Positions 45,007-53,020 of a stretch of 64,000 bases of DNA are shown in pieces (positions within the stretch are counted from its first letter, which is position 1; every line of letters starts with the position of its first letter). Source of the stretch: JBCCMF01 sp038747545 (GTDB lineage: Bacteria > Bacteroidota > Rhodothermia > Rhodothermales > JBCCMF01); contig JBCDJT010000003.1 in the NCBI GenBank assembly GCA_038747545.1, positions 25,735 to 89,734 on the forward strand, given 5' to 3'. Under the pieces are notes generated by a model. It searched no databases. It was not told where the DNA came from and worked only from the letters and a program-made list of their open reading frames with translations. The position numbers and the translations under genes were made by a program.

Positions 45007-45333
45007 TCACATGATCGAGAACGTGAGCCACATGCACAGTACGCACGACACGCCCGCGACGGCGCCGCTCACCCAGCGGGCAGGACGCGAGGCGGCATGG
45101 CTGAAGGCCCGCGTGGCAAACCACAACCCCAGCCCAGCAAAGGCGATCTGGATCAGTGTCAGCAGCAGCGTGCTCTGCAACGGCGCGGGGAAGTGCGTGA
45201 GGTACGTGGCCACCCGCTCGGCATGCGTTGGGTACGCGGAGGCGGCGTTGATCCAAAGGGCGATACCGCTGACCGGGATGGCGAGGCTGGCAAGAGCAGC
45301 AGCCAGGAGGGCGTGGGAGGAGGAGGTGTTCAT
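45007..45333 (-). CDS. Small membrane protein, unrecognised
   Basis: A 108-residue protein with three hydrophobic segments at about 5-30, 52-72 and 86-108, with an external-looking loop of THAERVATYLTHFPAP between the first two. It begins with NTSSSHALL and ends with LTFSIM. No family could be assigned. It is convergent with the SOUL protein gene and 92 bases before the nuoI terminator. Confidence 0.5.
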   Translation of the reverse strand: MNTSSSHALLAAALASLAIPVSGIALWINAASAYPTHAERVATYLTHFPAPLQSTLLLTLIQIAFAGLGLWFATRAFSHAASRPARWVSGAVAGVSCVLCMWLTFSIM

Positions 45334-45419
45334 CGGGTGATGCTGTTGAGGAAGAGGGCAGCACGCGGTATGCCAAAGCAGGCATGATCCTAACGTTAGG
45401 AGACAGCGCCTCCAAATGC

Positions 45420-45447
45420 AAAAGGCGACCCTATGGTTGGGGTCGCC
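45420..45447 (-). terminator. Rho-independent terminator of nuoI
   Basis: An 8-bp GC-rich stem (45424-45431 pairing with 45440-45447, GGCGACCC/GGGTCGCC) with an 8-nt loop is followed on the minus strand by TTTTGCATTT. It lies 31 bases after the nuoI stop and fits an intrinsic terminator. Confidence 0.8.
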
Positions 45448-45477
45448 TCGCGGAAAGTCAAAACAGCCACGCTGAAC

Positions 45478-46134
45478 TCAGGCCGCCACCTCGGCTTCAG
45501 CAGGCTCGTGCTCGTGGAACGTGTCGAGGCCCTTCTCGCTGAGCCAGCCGAGGAATTCGCGGTTGCGCAGGCTGTGGATGTTGTTCTCCTCCTGGTAGTC
45601 CCACTGCTGCCCGAATTGCTGGTTCTTGTAGCGATGCAGGTAGTTGAGGCGGTCGGTGAGCTGCTCGGCGGGCATCAGCAGGCGGTCGAGGCCGAAGATG
45701 GCCTCGTCGCGGTGCTGGAAGGTCAGGTCGTACTGCTTGGACATCACGATGGCCTCTTCGGGGCACACCTCTTCGCAGAAGCCGCAGTAGATGCAGCGCA
45801 GCATGTTGATCTCGAACCACGCGGGCTCGCGCTCCTTGATGTCGCCGGTTTCGCCCGACTGCATCGAGATTGCCATCGGCGGGCACGCCTTGGCGCACAG
45901 GTTGCACGAGACGCAGCGCGGGCGGTTTTCTTCTTCCACCAGCACGGGGCGGCCGCGGTAGTTATCAGGTGGGTACCACTGCTCTTCGGGGTACTGAAAC
46001 GTGTACATCGGCTCCCGCGTCATCTTGCGGAAGGTGTAGCGCAGCCCCTTCAGCACTTCGGGGATGTAGAGCTTCTCCCAGAAATTGAGCTTCCGTTCGT
46101 TGTCTGCTTTGGTGTTGACCGGCGTTCCAGGCAT
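45478..46134 (-). CDS. nuoI: NADH-quinone oxidoreductase subunit I
   Basis: A 218-residue ferredoxin-type subunit of respiratory complex I. Two [4Fe-4S] motifs are intact: Cys74, 77, 80 and 84 (CVSCNLCAKACP) and Cys114, 117, 120 and 124 (CIYCGFCEEVCP). The N-terminus (LYIPEVLKGLRYTFRKM) and the acidic C-terminus are typical. Here nuoI stands alone, with a terminator after it and no other nuo genes in the window, so the remaining subunits must lie elsewhere. A palindrome 18 bases upstream of the start may regulate it. Confidence 0.92.
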   Translation of the reverse strand: MPGTPVNTKADNERKLNFWEKLYIPEVLKGLRYTFRKMTREPMYTFQYPEEQWYPPDNYRGRPVLVEEENRPRCVSCNLCAKACPPMAISMQSGETGDIKEREPAWFEINMLRCIYCGFCEEVCPEEAIVMSKQYDLTFQHRDEAIFGLDRLLMPAEQLTDRLNYLHRYKNQQFGQQWDYQEENNIHSLRNREFLGWLSEKGLDTFHEHEPAEAEVAA

Positions 46135-46151
46135 GGGTCGCGGCGATGTGG

Positions 46152-46169
46152 TTTCAATTTGAATTGAAA
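46152..46169. promoter_or_regulatory. Perfect 18-bp palindrome upstream of nuoI
   Basis: TTTCAATT-TG-AATTGAAA has 8-bp perfect arms and a 2-bp centre. It lies between divergent nuoI and a lipoprotein gene, only 18 bases from the nuoI start codon and about 150 from the other. Its size and AT-rich core suit a dimeric repressor operator. The binding protein is unknown. Confidence 0.5.
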
Positions 46170-46317
46170 GATAGGCAGGTTCTATGCCGAAGCGAGCAGT
46201 AAGGTCGCAAACACGCCATGAAAATGTGTGTACCGTTCGCTGTTGTGCTCCTGAAGTGTGTATCGGTAGTGTTTGCCGTACGTTGAGCGATGCCTGCTCC
46301 CGATCTCCCGTAAGCCG

Positions 46318-46767
46318 ATGCCCCACACGGTCTCCTTCATACTCCTCGGTCTCTCCCTGCTGGCCTGTGGCACCGTCCCTGCGCCTGGCACCGCTACCGA
46401 CGAGATCGGCTTTGTGCGGTTGGAGGTGACGCCCGCAGGCGCCCGCGTGCTCTCTGCCCAGGCCGCGCCGGGGCGACTCAAACGCCCGCGCCGGACTCCA
46501 GCAGGCCTGTTTCAGGTGGATGTGGTGGATGCCGACGGACAAGCGCTGTGGACGACGGCCATGGAGGATCCGCTGCGTGCCCGCCAAGAGTACGTGGACG
46601 ACACGGGCGCCCTCCAGACGCGATGGGTAGACCACGATCGTGCTGAGGTTGTCGTGCGGGTGCCCGTGACCGCGGCACAGCAAACGCTGCAGGTGTATCG
46701 CCTCACCGAGGCGGCCAGCAAGCGCTCGGCCAACACGCGCCTCGCCACCCTGACCGTCACATGGTAA
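46318..46767 (+). CDS. Small lipoprotein, unrecognised
   Basis: A 149-residue lipoprotein with a short signal and lipobox (ILLGLSLLACG, Cys near 17). The mature part is a beta-rich domain with a VRLEVTPAGARVLSAQ strand and an ALWTTAMEDPLR segment. No known family was recognised. Its stop codon lies inside a 12-bp tandem duplication (46758-46781) that also creates extra ATGs for the M64 peptidase gene downstream. It may be co-transcribed with that gene. Confidence 0.55.
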   Translation: MPHTVSFILLGLSLLACGTVPAPGTATDEIGFVRLEVTPAGARVLSAQAAPGRLKRPRRTPAGLFQVDVVDADGQALWTTAMEDPLRARQEYVDDTGALQTRWVDHDRAEVVVRVPVTAAQQTLQVYRLTEAASKRSANTRLATLTVTW

Positions 46768-46781
46768 GTCACATGGTAAGT
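46758..46781. repeat. 12-bp tandem duplication at a gene junction
   Basis: CACATGGTAAGT occurs twice in direct tandem (46758-46769 and 46770-46781), followed by a partial third unit CCCATGG. The repeat contains the TAA stop of the lipoprotein gene and produces ATGs at 46761, 46773 and 46785 in frame with the M64 gene. It looks like a recent replication slippage event. Confidence 0.8.
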
Positions 46782-46784
46782 CCC

Positions 46785-48206
46785 ATGGCTTCTCGCCTGC
46801 TCATCCTGCTCGCGCTCCTGCTCACAGCTGATGCACACGCGCAGTCGCTTCAGGTCTTGCTTGACAACGGCCCTACCAACCAGCGCGTCAACGTCGTCGT
46901 CCTGTCGGAAGGCTACACCGTGGCACAGCTCGCCGATTTCCCCGAGGAGGCCAAGGACATCCTCAATGACCTACTCGCCACGCCGCCCTACGACCGCTAC
47001 GCCGATCTCTTCAACGGCTTTGCCATCAGCGTAGCCTCCGCGCAGTCTGGCTCCGACCATCCCAGCCGAAACGAGTACCGCGACACCTACTTCGACACGT
47101 ACTACGACTGCGTCAACATCGAGCGGCTGATCTGCATCGGCGGACAGGGCTACAGCCGCGCCTACACACTGCTGCAAGACTTTGTGCCTGACTACGACAT
47201 CGTGCTCATGCTCGTCAACGACCCGCAGTACGGCGGCTCGGGCGGGGCGTTCGCGGTCACCTCCACGCATCCCGAGGCTGGCGAGATCGCGATTCACGAA
47301 GTAGGCCACTCGTTCGCCCGGCTCAACGACGAGTACGGCGGCACCGGTGGCTTTGGCGGCAACGAAGGGCCAAACGTGACGCAGGAGCGCCGCCGCGCCC
47401 AAATCCGCTGGGGCCACTGGATTGAGCCGACGACGCCGATTCCTACACCCAACAACGGGCAGTTTACGCAGCGGATCGGCCTGTTCGAAGGCGCGGAGTA
47501 CAACGACTTCGGATGGTTTCGTCCAGCGCACAACTGCAAGATGCGCGCATTGGGCGTAGAACTCTGTAGGGTATGCACGGAGCATACCATCGCCGCCGCG
47601 TACAACCTCGTCCCGCCCATCCAGACGAGTGGGCCGCGTACACCCGTCGTAGAGCTTGAGGCGATGCTGCCTACGGTCTTCGAGGTACAGCTCAGCTTGC
47701 CCGCGCTGCCCGATCAAGAGGTGCAATGGTTCTTGAACGACCTGCCCATCGACGGTGCCACGACGCCCACGCTCAACTTGGCGGCCTCCGACCTGCCTGG
47801 CGCATCGGCGGTGCTCTCGGTGGAGGTGCGCGATACGACGCCGCTCGTGCGCGATCCCGGCTTGCTGCCTCTGCTCACCGACACCCGCTTGTGGACGGTG
47901 CGCCGCCCCGCATCAACGCATGTGCCCGGCGATGATCTGCCACAGGCCGTGACGCTCGGGGCGCCGTACCCCAACCCCGTACAAGGTCAGGCGACGTTCA
48001 CCGTGGCGTTGCCGCAGGCCACCTCGGTGCAGCTAGACGTGTTGGACATCACGGGCCGGCAGGTGGCCCACGTGGCAGATGCTGTGCTCCCGGCGGGTAC
48101 GCACCGCCTCCTGTGGGATGTGGAAGGACGGCCGCCGGGCATATACATGGTGCGTTTGCACACTCCCACGCTATCGGCGGTGCAGCGGCTCGTTGTAGTG
48201 CGCTAG
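46785..48206 (+). CDS. M64-family peptidase with C-terminal sorting domain
   Basis: A 473-residue secreted protein with signal peptide MASRLLILLALLLTADAHAQ. The metallopeptidase site is HEVGHSFARLNDEYGG (His171, Glu172, His175), the IgA-peptidase M64 type zinc motif. The N-terminal RVNVVVLSEGYT and YDIVLMLVNDPQYGG match the family. The last about 85 residues (GAPYPNPVQGQATFTVAL ... AVQRLVVVR) form the type IX-type sorting domain, so the enzyme is probably exported to the surface. Three in-frame ATGs (46761, 46773, 46785) exist, and the last was chosen because it begins the signal peptide directly. Confidence 0.82.
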   Translation: MASRLLILLALLLTADAHAQSLQVLLDNGPTNQRVNVVVLSEGYTVAQLADFPEEAKDILNDLLATPPYDRYADLFNGFAISVASAQSGSDHPSRNEYRDTYFDTYYDCVNIERLICIGGQGYSRAYTLLQDFVPDYDIVLMLVNDPQYGGSGGAFAVTSTHPEAGEIAIHEVGHSFARLNDEYGGTGGFGGNEGPNVTQERRRAQIRWGHWIEPTTPIPTPNNGQFTQRIGLFEGAEYNDFGWFRPAHNCKMRALGVELCRVCTEHTIAAAYNLVPPIQTSGPRTPVVELEAMLPTVFEVQLSLPALPDQEVQWFLNDLPIDGATTPTLNLAASDLPGASAVLSVEVRDTTPLVRDPGLLPLLTDTRLWTVRRPASTHVPGDDLPQAVTLGAPYPNPVQGQATFTVALPQATSVQLDVLDITGRQVAHVADAVLPAGTHRLLWDVEGRPPGIYMVRLHTPTLSAVQRLVVVR

Positions 48207-48210
48207 CCGA

Positions 48211-48477
48211 TCAAGCCCGCCGGCTTGCCTCTTCGGTTTTGCGTGTGACGTAGTACGACCACAGGAAGGCTACGGGCACGCAGGAGACCACGAAGACGCC
48301 CATGGCATAGTCGCTCGCTACAGACCGTGCCGCGCCAAGCACGTAGATGAGCCCCAGGAAAAACAGCAGCGACAGCACAGCGTTGGCACCCAGCAGCAAC
48401 GCAAGCATCGACAGATGGCGCAATGCCCAACGGCCCGCCGATCGGCGGCTCAGCTCTGGTCGAGGCGGTTCGCTCAT
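48211..48477 (-). CDS. Small membrane protein, unrecognised
   Basis: An 88-residue protein with a short basic N-terminus and two hydrophobic segments (LSMLALLLGANAVLSLLFFLGLIYVL and YAMGVFVVSCVPVAFLWSYYV) followed by KTEEASRRA. It is convergent with the M64 gene with only four bases between stops, and divergent from mltG. No family could be named. Confidence 0.5.
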   Translation of the reverse strand: MSEPPRPELSRRSAGRWALRHLSMLALLLGANAVLSLLFFLGLIYVLGAARSVASDYAMGVFVVSCVPVAFLWSYYVTRKTEEASRRA

Positions 48478-48621
48478 GGTATGAGAAGGTGACGCGTGGC
48501 GCACGGGCAGCTGGAAAACGTACGTCTGGCACTTGTCGAACACAGTGGCGCACACGTGGGTTGCATGGCCTTCCAGCAACAGCGTACGATACAAACTTTA
48601 AGGCATACAGAAAACACACAT

Positions 48622-49668
48622 ATGGCAAAAAAGCTGATCGGTTTGGGGCTGGTGCTGGTTATTTTGGGCGGTGCGGCGGCTGGCGGCGGCTATTGGATGC
48701 TCTACACACCCAACACGCCCGACTTTGAGGGCGAGCGCAGCATCAAGGTTCCGCGCGGCGCCTCGTTTGCAGCCGTGGTCGATACGCTGGGGCGGCAAGG
48801 CTTACTCAAGCGTCCGCGTACCTTTGAACTGATTGCCCACGCCACCGGATGGGCCGACCAGATGAAGGCCGGGCATTACGTGTTCGAGGCGGGGACGTCG
48901 AACTACACGTTCCTCGACCGCCTGCGCAAGGGCTTGCAGGACCCCATCCGTCTCACCGTGCCCCCGGGCACGCGCCCTGATGTCGTCGCCCGCGTCCTCG
49001 CCAAGCAGATGACGTTCACGCCCGAGGCGTTTCTCGCTGCGCTCAACGACCCTGCCTTCGCCGCCGAACTGGGCACCGACACGACGCATCTCTTCGGCTA
49101 CATGATGCCCGAGACGTACTTCATGTACTGGCTCACCGACGAGCGCTCGGTCATCTCGAAGATCAAGCGCGCCACCGACGACTACTTCAACGCCGAGCGC
49201 CGCGCCAAGGCGGAGCGCGTGGGCCTCACCGTAGACGAGGTGCTGAGCGTAGCCAGCATCGTAGAGTGGGAGACCAGCCTGCGCAATGAGAAGCCGCGCG
49301 TGGCAGGCGTCTACCTCAACCGCCTGCGCGACGGCTGGAAGCTCGACGCCGACCCCACCGTGCAGTACGCCGTCCTCCAGCGCGAGGGCGCTAAGCGGCG
49401 GCTCTTCTTCCGCGACTACCGCATCGAGCACCCGTACAACACCTACCTGCGCCGTGGCCTGCCGCCCGGCCCCGTCACAAACCCCTCGCCCTCTTCTATC
49501 GACGGGGTGCTGAACGCGGAGGACCACGGCTACTACTTCTTCGTGGCTACTGGCGATGGCGGGCACACGTTCTCCCGGACTCTGAGGGAGCACAACCGCG
49601 CCGCGCAGGCCTTCTACCGCACCATGCGCGAGCGGCGTCGCCAAGCGGCGGCGGCACAAACGCCGTAG
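48622..49668 (+). CDS. mltG: Endolytic transglycosylase MltG
   Basis: A 348-residue YceG/MltG protein, which cleaves nascent peptidoglycan glycan strands in the inner membrane and so ends chains. Residues 5-25 are a membrane anchor. The LysM-like region covers about 35-110, and the catalytic Glu is Glu215 in ASIVEWETSL, with the downstream YLNRLRDGWKLDADPTVQYA and LPPGPVTNPS segments conserved. The start at 48622 was chosen because the frame before it is antisense to the small membrane gene. The EVE-McrB-like gene follows six bases later on the same strand. Confidence 0.9.
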   Translation: MAKKLIGLGLVLVILGGAAAGGGYWMLYTPNTPDFEGERSIKVPRGASFAAVVDTLGRQGLLKRPRTFELIAHATGWADQMKAGHYVFEAGTSNYTFLDRLRKGLQDPIRLTVPPGTRPDVVARVLAKQMTFTPEAFLAALNDPAFAAELGTDTTHLFGYMMPETYFMYWLTDERSVISKIKRATDDYFNAERRAKAERVGLTVDEVLSVASIVEWETSLRNEKPRVAGVYLNRLRDGWKLDADPTVQYAVLQREGAKRRLFFRDYRIEHPYNTYLRRGLPPGPVTNPSPSSIDGVLNAEDHGYYFFVATGDGGHTFSRTLREHNRAAQAFYRTMRERRRQAAAAQTP

Positions 49669-49673
49669 CGCCA

Positions 49674-51353
49674 ATGCAGAGCTGGATCTGGGCCGTGTCG
49701 CCCAAGCACTACCCAGCGCTCGTGCGCACCGAGACGTTCGCCCTGCGTCAGGTGGGGCGTGCCGCGCTCGCCGAGGTGCGCCCTGGCGACGTTGTGTTCG
49801 CTTACCTCTCGGGCAAGAAAGTGCTGGCGGGGCTGTTCGAGGTGACGAGCCTACCGTTCGAAGACCACACGCCGCTGGGGCCGGGGCTGACCCATCCGCA
49901 TCGGGTCCGTGTGCGTCCCGTGGTGACGCTCTCCGAGGAGACGTGGGTGCCGTATGAGGCGTTTGCCAGCAAGCTAGACGCGGCGCAGACGCAAGGCAGC
50001 TTCCGAGGCGTGGTACAGCGGGTACTGTATCCGCTGCCCAGCGTGGACGCCAAGGTGCTGGAGTTCCTTGTGCGCACCCGTGAGGCGGTGGACCTGGACG
50101 AGCTGCTGGCCGCCTACGACGCGTTCCAAGCGACCCGCGAGCAAACCGCGAGCGCTCCCCCGGTGCAAGTTGAAGAACCACCGCTGGGCTACCGCGCCGA
50201 TGCGCCGTTCGATCGGGCCACCGCTCTCGACGCGCTGCACGCTGCCCTGCTGGCCGAAGGCTACTGGTACGAGCCGTGGCAGGTGGCGACCTACGTGACG
50301 GCGCTGCGGACGAAGCCGTTCGTCATCCTGGCGGGTGTGACGGGCATCGGCAAGTCGAAGCTGCCGCAGTTGGTGGCCCAACTCACGGGGGGAACCGCCG
50401 AGGTGGTGCCGGTGCAGCCCCGATGGATGGACAGCGGCGACGTCATCGGCTACGCCGACTTGCAGAACCGATTCCATCCGGGCGCGGTGCTGCGTGCTGC
50501 CGCTCAGGCACGCAAGCATCCCGAACAGCATCAGGTGGTGGTGCTGGACGAGATGAACGTAGCCAAGGTAGGCGATTACTTGGCTGAGGTTCTCAGCCGT
50601 ATGGAGCAGCGCCGCCCCGACGGGGCAGGGTGGACTACGCCCGCGCTGCTACCGCCCGATCCTACGCGTGTGGGCGAGTGGTCCGACGTCGGGATGCCGA
50701 GCAACCTGGCGCTCGTCGGGACGGTCAACATCGATGAGGACGGGCAGCGGTTGAGCCGCAAGGTGCTGGACCGTGCGTTTGCGCTGGAGCTGGAAGCGCC
50801 CGACCTCAGCCACTGGCCTGCGTCAACTGCGCCTGTAGCGCCTACGCCGTGGCCCAGCGCTGCGTGGCAGCCGCGTGGCCTCCGCCTCGCCGACCTCACA
50901 GATCTCGCTGAGGACGAGCATGCCGCCGTCCAGCGCGCCCTCGGCGCCCTCTCCGCTGCCAATGCCATCCTGCGGCCAGCGCGTTTCGACATCGCCTTCC
51001 GCACCCGCGACGAGGTGTGCCTCTTCGTGCTCCATGCCCACGACACGCCCGACGCGTTCCGCACGGCGGCCGTCGATCCGCTCGACCTCGCGCTGCTGAT
51101 GAAGTTGCTGCCACGCCTCCATGGTGCTGCCACAGATGCCGCGTTCCACGACGCACTAGCGGCTCTGCTGGCGTGGGCCGCCAACGGTGTGCCCTCGGCG
51201 GAGGTGCGCACGGCAGATCATCTGACTACAGCCTGGGTGCAGCAGCAGCGGCCCGTCGCCTTTTCGGGAACGCACTTTCCCCGGACCACAGCGCGCCTAT
51301 GCCTCATGTGGGAGCGGCTGCAGACGCAGCGCTACGCGAGCTTCTGGCGCTGA
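49674..51353 (+). CDS. EVE-like domain fused to McrB-like AAA+ ATPase
   Basis: A 559-residue cytoplasmic protein. Residues about 1-120 form a PUA/EVE-type beta domain (MQSWIWAVSPKHYPALVRTE, VRPGDVVFAYLSGKKVLAGLFEV), the fold that reads modified bases. From about 185 an AAA+ module of the McrB type appears: Walker A GVTGIGKS (221-228, Lys227), Walker B VVVLDEMN (288-295) and a GTxNxD-like sensor motif GTVNID (349-354) before RKVLDRAF with a likely arginine finger. McrB and relatives are GTP-dependent motors that drive a McrC nuclease. No McrC or other nuclease is adjacent, and the neighbours are a CAP protein and MltG. It may be a lone defence-related motor or a housekeeping chaperone. Confidence 0.75.
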   Translation: MQSWIWAVSPKHYPALVRTETFALRQVGRAALAEVRPGDVVFAYLSGKKVLAGLFEVTSLPFEDHTPLGPGLTHPHRVRVRPVVTLSEETWVPYEAFASKLDAAQTQGSFRGVVQRVLYPLPSVDAKVLEFLVRTREAVDLDELLAAYDAFQATREQTASAPPVQVEEPPLGYRADAPFDRATALDALHAALLAEGYWYEPWQVATYVTALRTKPFVILAGVTGIGKSKLPQLVAQLTGGTAEVVPVQPRWMDSGDVIGYADLQNRFHPGAVLRAAAQARKHPEQHQVVVLDEMNVAKVGDYLAEVLSRMEQRRPDGAGWTTPALLPPDPTRVGEWSDVGMPSNLALVGTVNIDEDGQRLSRKVLDRAFALELEAPDLSHWPASTAPVAPTPWPSAAWQPRGLRLADLTDLAEDEHAAVQRALGALSAANAILRPARFDIAFRTRDEVCLFVLHAHDTPDAFRTAAVDPLDLALLMKLLPRLHGAATDAAFHDALAALLAWAANGVPSAEVRTADHLTTAWVQQQRPVAFSGTHFPRTTARLCLMWERLQTQRYASFWR

Positions 51354-51387
51354 GCACAGACGACTGCACCGTGGTTACGGGTAGTGC

Positions 51388-51990
51388 TCACCGGTCTCGC
51401 CTGGGCGCTACAGGGTCGGTCGTCAGGTTTTGCGTGATGAAGACGCGCTGCTGCCCGTCAAACGCGGCGCCGATGCCGTGCTCGCGGAAGCCGCGATGGA
51501 GCAGATTGCTACGGTGTCCGGGGCTCGTCATCCACCCGTCCACGCTCTCCCTGGCCATCTCCGCCAGCGTTTTCCAGTCGGTGCTACGCCGCGTGCCGTT
51601 TTCGTCGGTCACGGTGCGGATGCGGTGGTAGCGATGCGCGTAGAAGAGGTTTTCGCCAAGGCCATACGCTTGCGAGACGCCCGCCGAACGATGCGTTGCC
51701 AAGCCCAGCCGATCGGCTCGGTGTTGCACCGTATGGCCCTCCGGCGTGACATGATCGAAGTAGTCGCGCCGTGCCATGTCGGCACTGTGAAGCTGTGCCA
51801 AGCGGTTCAGCGCACCCGACCATCGGTAGGGCGGCAGGCCATGCGACTGGCGCACACGGTTGACCTCCTCGTGGATGGCCCTTTCCAACGCACGCTGCCC
51901 GCCGTCGGCTGTGGCCAGGTCTGGAGGGGTAGGCGCACTGCTTCGGCAGCCCGAAAGAAGCGCAATCAGGATGAGACACAGGGCGCGCAT
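51388..51990 (-). CDS. CAP/SCP-family lipoprotein
   Basis: A 200-residue lipoprotein (lipobox LLSGC, Cys15) with a CAP domain: ALNRLAQLHSADMARRDYF with a His, HVTPEGHTVQHRADRLGL, GLGENLFYAHRYHRI with Glu and His, SPGHRSNLLHRGFREHGIG and FITQNL. The four conserved residues of CAP proteins are present. CAP proteins in bacteria can be proteases, lipid-binding or signalling factors. The start at 51990 gives the lipoprotein signal. It is third in a CAP-TPR-CAP run on the minus strand, and is convergent with the EVE-McrB gene. The two stops lie in a perfect 7-bp inverted repeat (51351-51357/51384-51390). Confidence 0.85.
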   Translation of the reverse strand: MRALCLILIALLSGCRSSAPTPPDLATADGGQRALERAIHEEVNRVRQSHGLPPYRWSGALNRLAQLHSADMARRDYFDHVTPEGHTVQHRADRLGLATHRSAGVSQAYGLGENLFYAHRYHRIRTVTDENGTRRSTDWKTLAEMARESVDGWMTSPGHRSNLLHRGFREHGIGAAFDGQQRVFITQNLTTDPVAPRRDR

Positions 51991-52062
51991 GCCGAAGGTG
52001 CAGGGGGATAGAGGGATGCCTGATTCAGACACGCGCGGTCCACCGGGGTTGCTATTGCCCGC

Positions 52063-52935
52063 TTACTTCAGCTTCCGCATCGCCTCCTGGGCGGCTTCAT
52101 TGTCTGGGTTGATGGCTAGCGCCTGCTCGTACGCAGCGCGCGCGTCGTCCGTGCGGCCCTGATGCGCGTAGACCATGCCCAGGCGATGATACGCCGAGTC
52201 ATGGCCCGGCTGGCGAGGGCCTGTCTCTTGCTGTACGTAGGCCTCCAAGGCTTCCGCTCCGCGCTCTAGAAAGTCGCCCGAGAGGGCGGCGGTACGGCCT
52301 ACCTGGTAGAGGGCCGTCAGGTTGGCGGGCTGTGCCTCCAGTATGGCCTCGAAGGTGGTCATCGCATCGGCGAACCGCTCGCGCCGCTGGTAGAAGTAGC
52401 CGAGCTCCACCTGAAGGTTGACATTGCCCGTCTCAGCGATGCCCTGTTGGTAGACGCCTTCCACTTGATCCCACTCCTCGCGGGCGGAGTGGGCGCGGAT
52501 GAGCGCAAAGAAGCCCCGCTCTTGGTTGATGCCCGCAATGGCTTGGGCTTGTTCGAGCGCCTTGTTTTTGTCGCCGCCCGCGATACTGGGGGCTTGCAGG
52601 TAGTATTCCATCAACCCTTCGCGGGCCTCCAGGTGCCTCGGGTCCAGGTCGACGGCCCGCTCGAATTGCTTGCGGATCTTGGGTGCCAGCCGGGCTTGCC
52701 GCAGCATCCCCGAGTTTTGTGCTTTGATGCCGTACGCGGCCCCCAGCCAATAGTGCGCATCCGCATTGTCTGGCTCAGCCTTGACGGCGCGCTCCAGGAG
52801 CGGGATAGCCTCATCGTACGCATCCTGCTGCACATAGGCCATGCCCTGTTCTAAGTCGCTCTGGGCCTGCACGAAAGGCACAAGGGCAAAGCCCAGTAAG
52901 AGCAAAGCGGAAAATCGGGTTGCGAGCGCACGCAT
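52063..52935 (-). CDS. Exported TPR protein
   Basis: A 290-residue protein with a signal peptide (residues 1-24, ending VQAQ). The rest is an array of TPR-like helical pairs, such as AIPLLERAVKAEPDNADAHYWLGAAYG, AVDLDPRHLEAREGLMEYYL, YQRRERFADAMTTFEAIL and ARAAYEQALAINPDNEAAQEAM. It carries no catalytic motif. TPR arrays bind partner proteins. It lies between two paralogous CAP lipoproteins on the same strand, suggesting it may scaffold them in the periplasm (inference). Confidence 0.8.
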   Translation of the reverse strand: MRALATRFSALLLLGFALVPFVQAQSDLEQGMAYVQQDAYDEAIPLLERAVKAEPDNADAHYWLGAAYGIKAQNSGMLRQARLAPKIRKQFERAVDLDPRHLEAREGLMEYYLQAPSIAGGDKNKALEQAQAIAGINQERGFFALIRAHSAREEWDQVEGVYQQGIAETGNVNLQVELGYFYQRRERFADAMTTFEAILEAQPANLTALYQVGRTAALSGDFLERGAEALEAYVQQETGPRQPGHDSAYHRLGMVYAHQGRTDDARAAYEQALAINPDNEAAQEAMRKLK

Positions 52936-53020
52936 AGGACAGTAGCCGGATGGTTCGATGGGAGATAATGCCCACCCCGAACGAAGCCCCTGCGGCAAAG
53001 GTTACGCCGTTCGTCGACGT

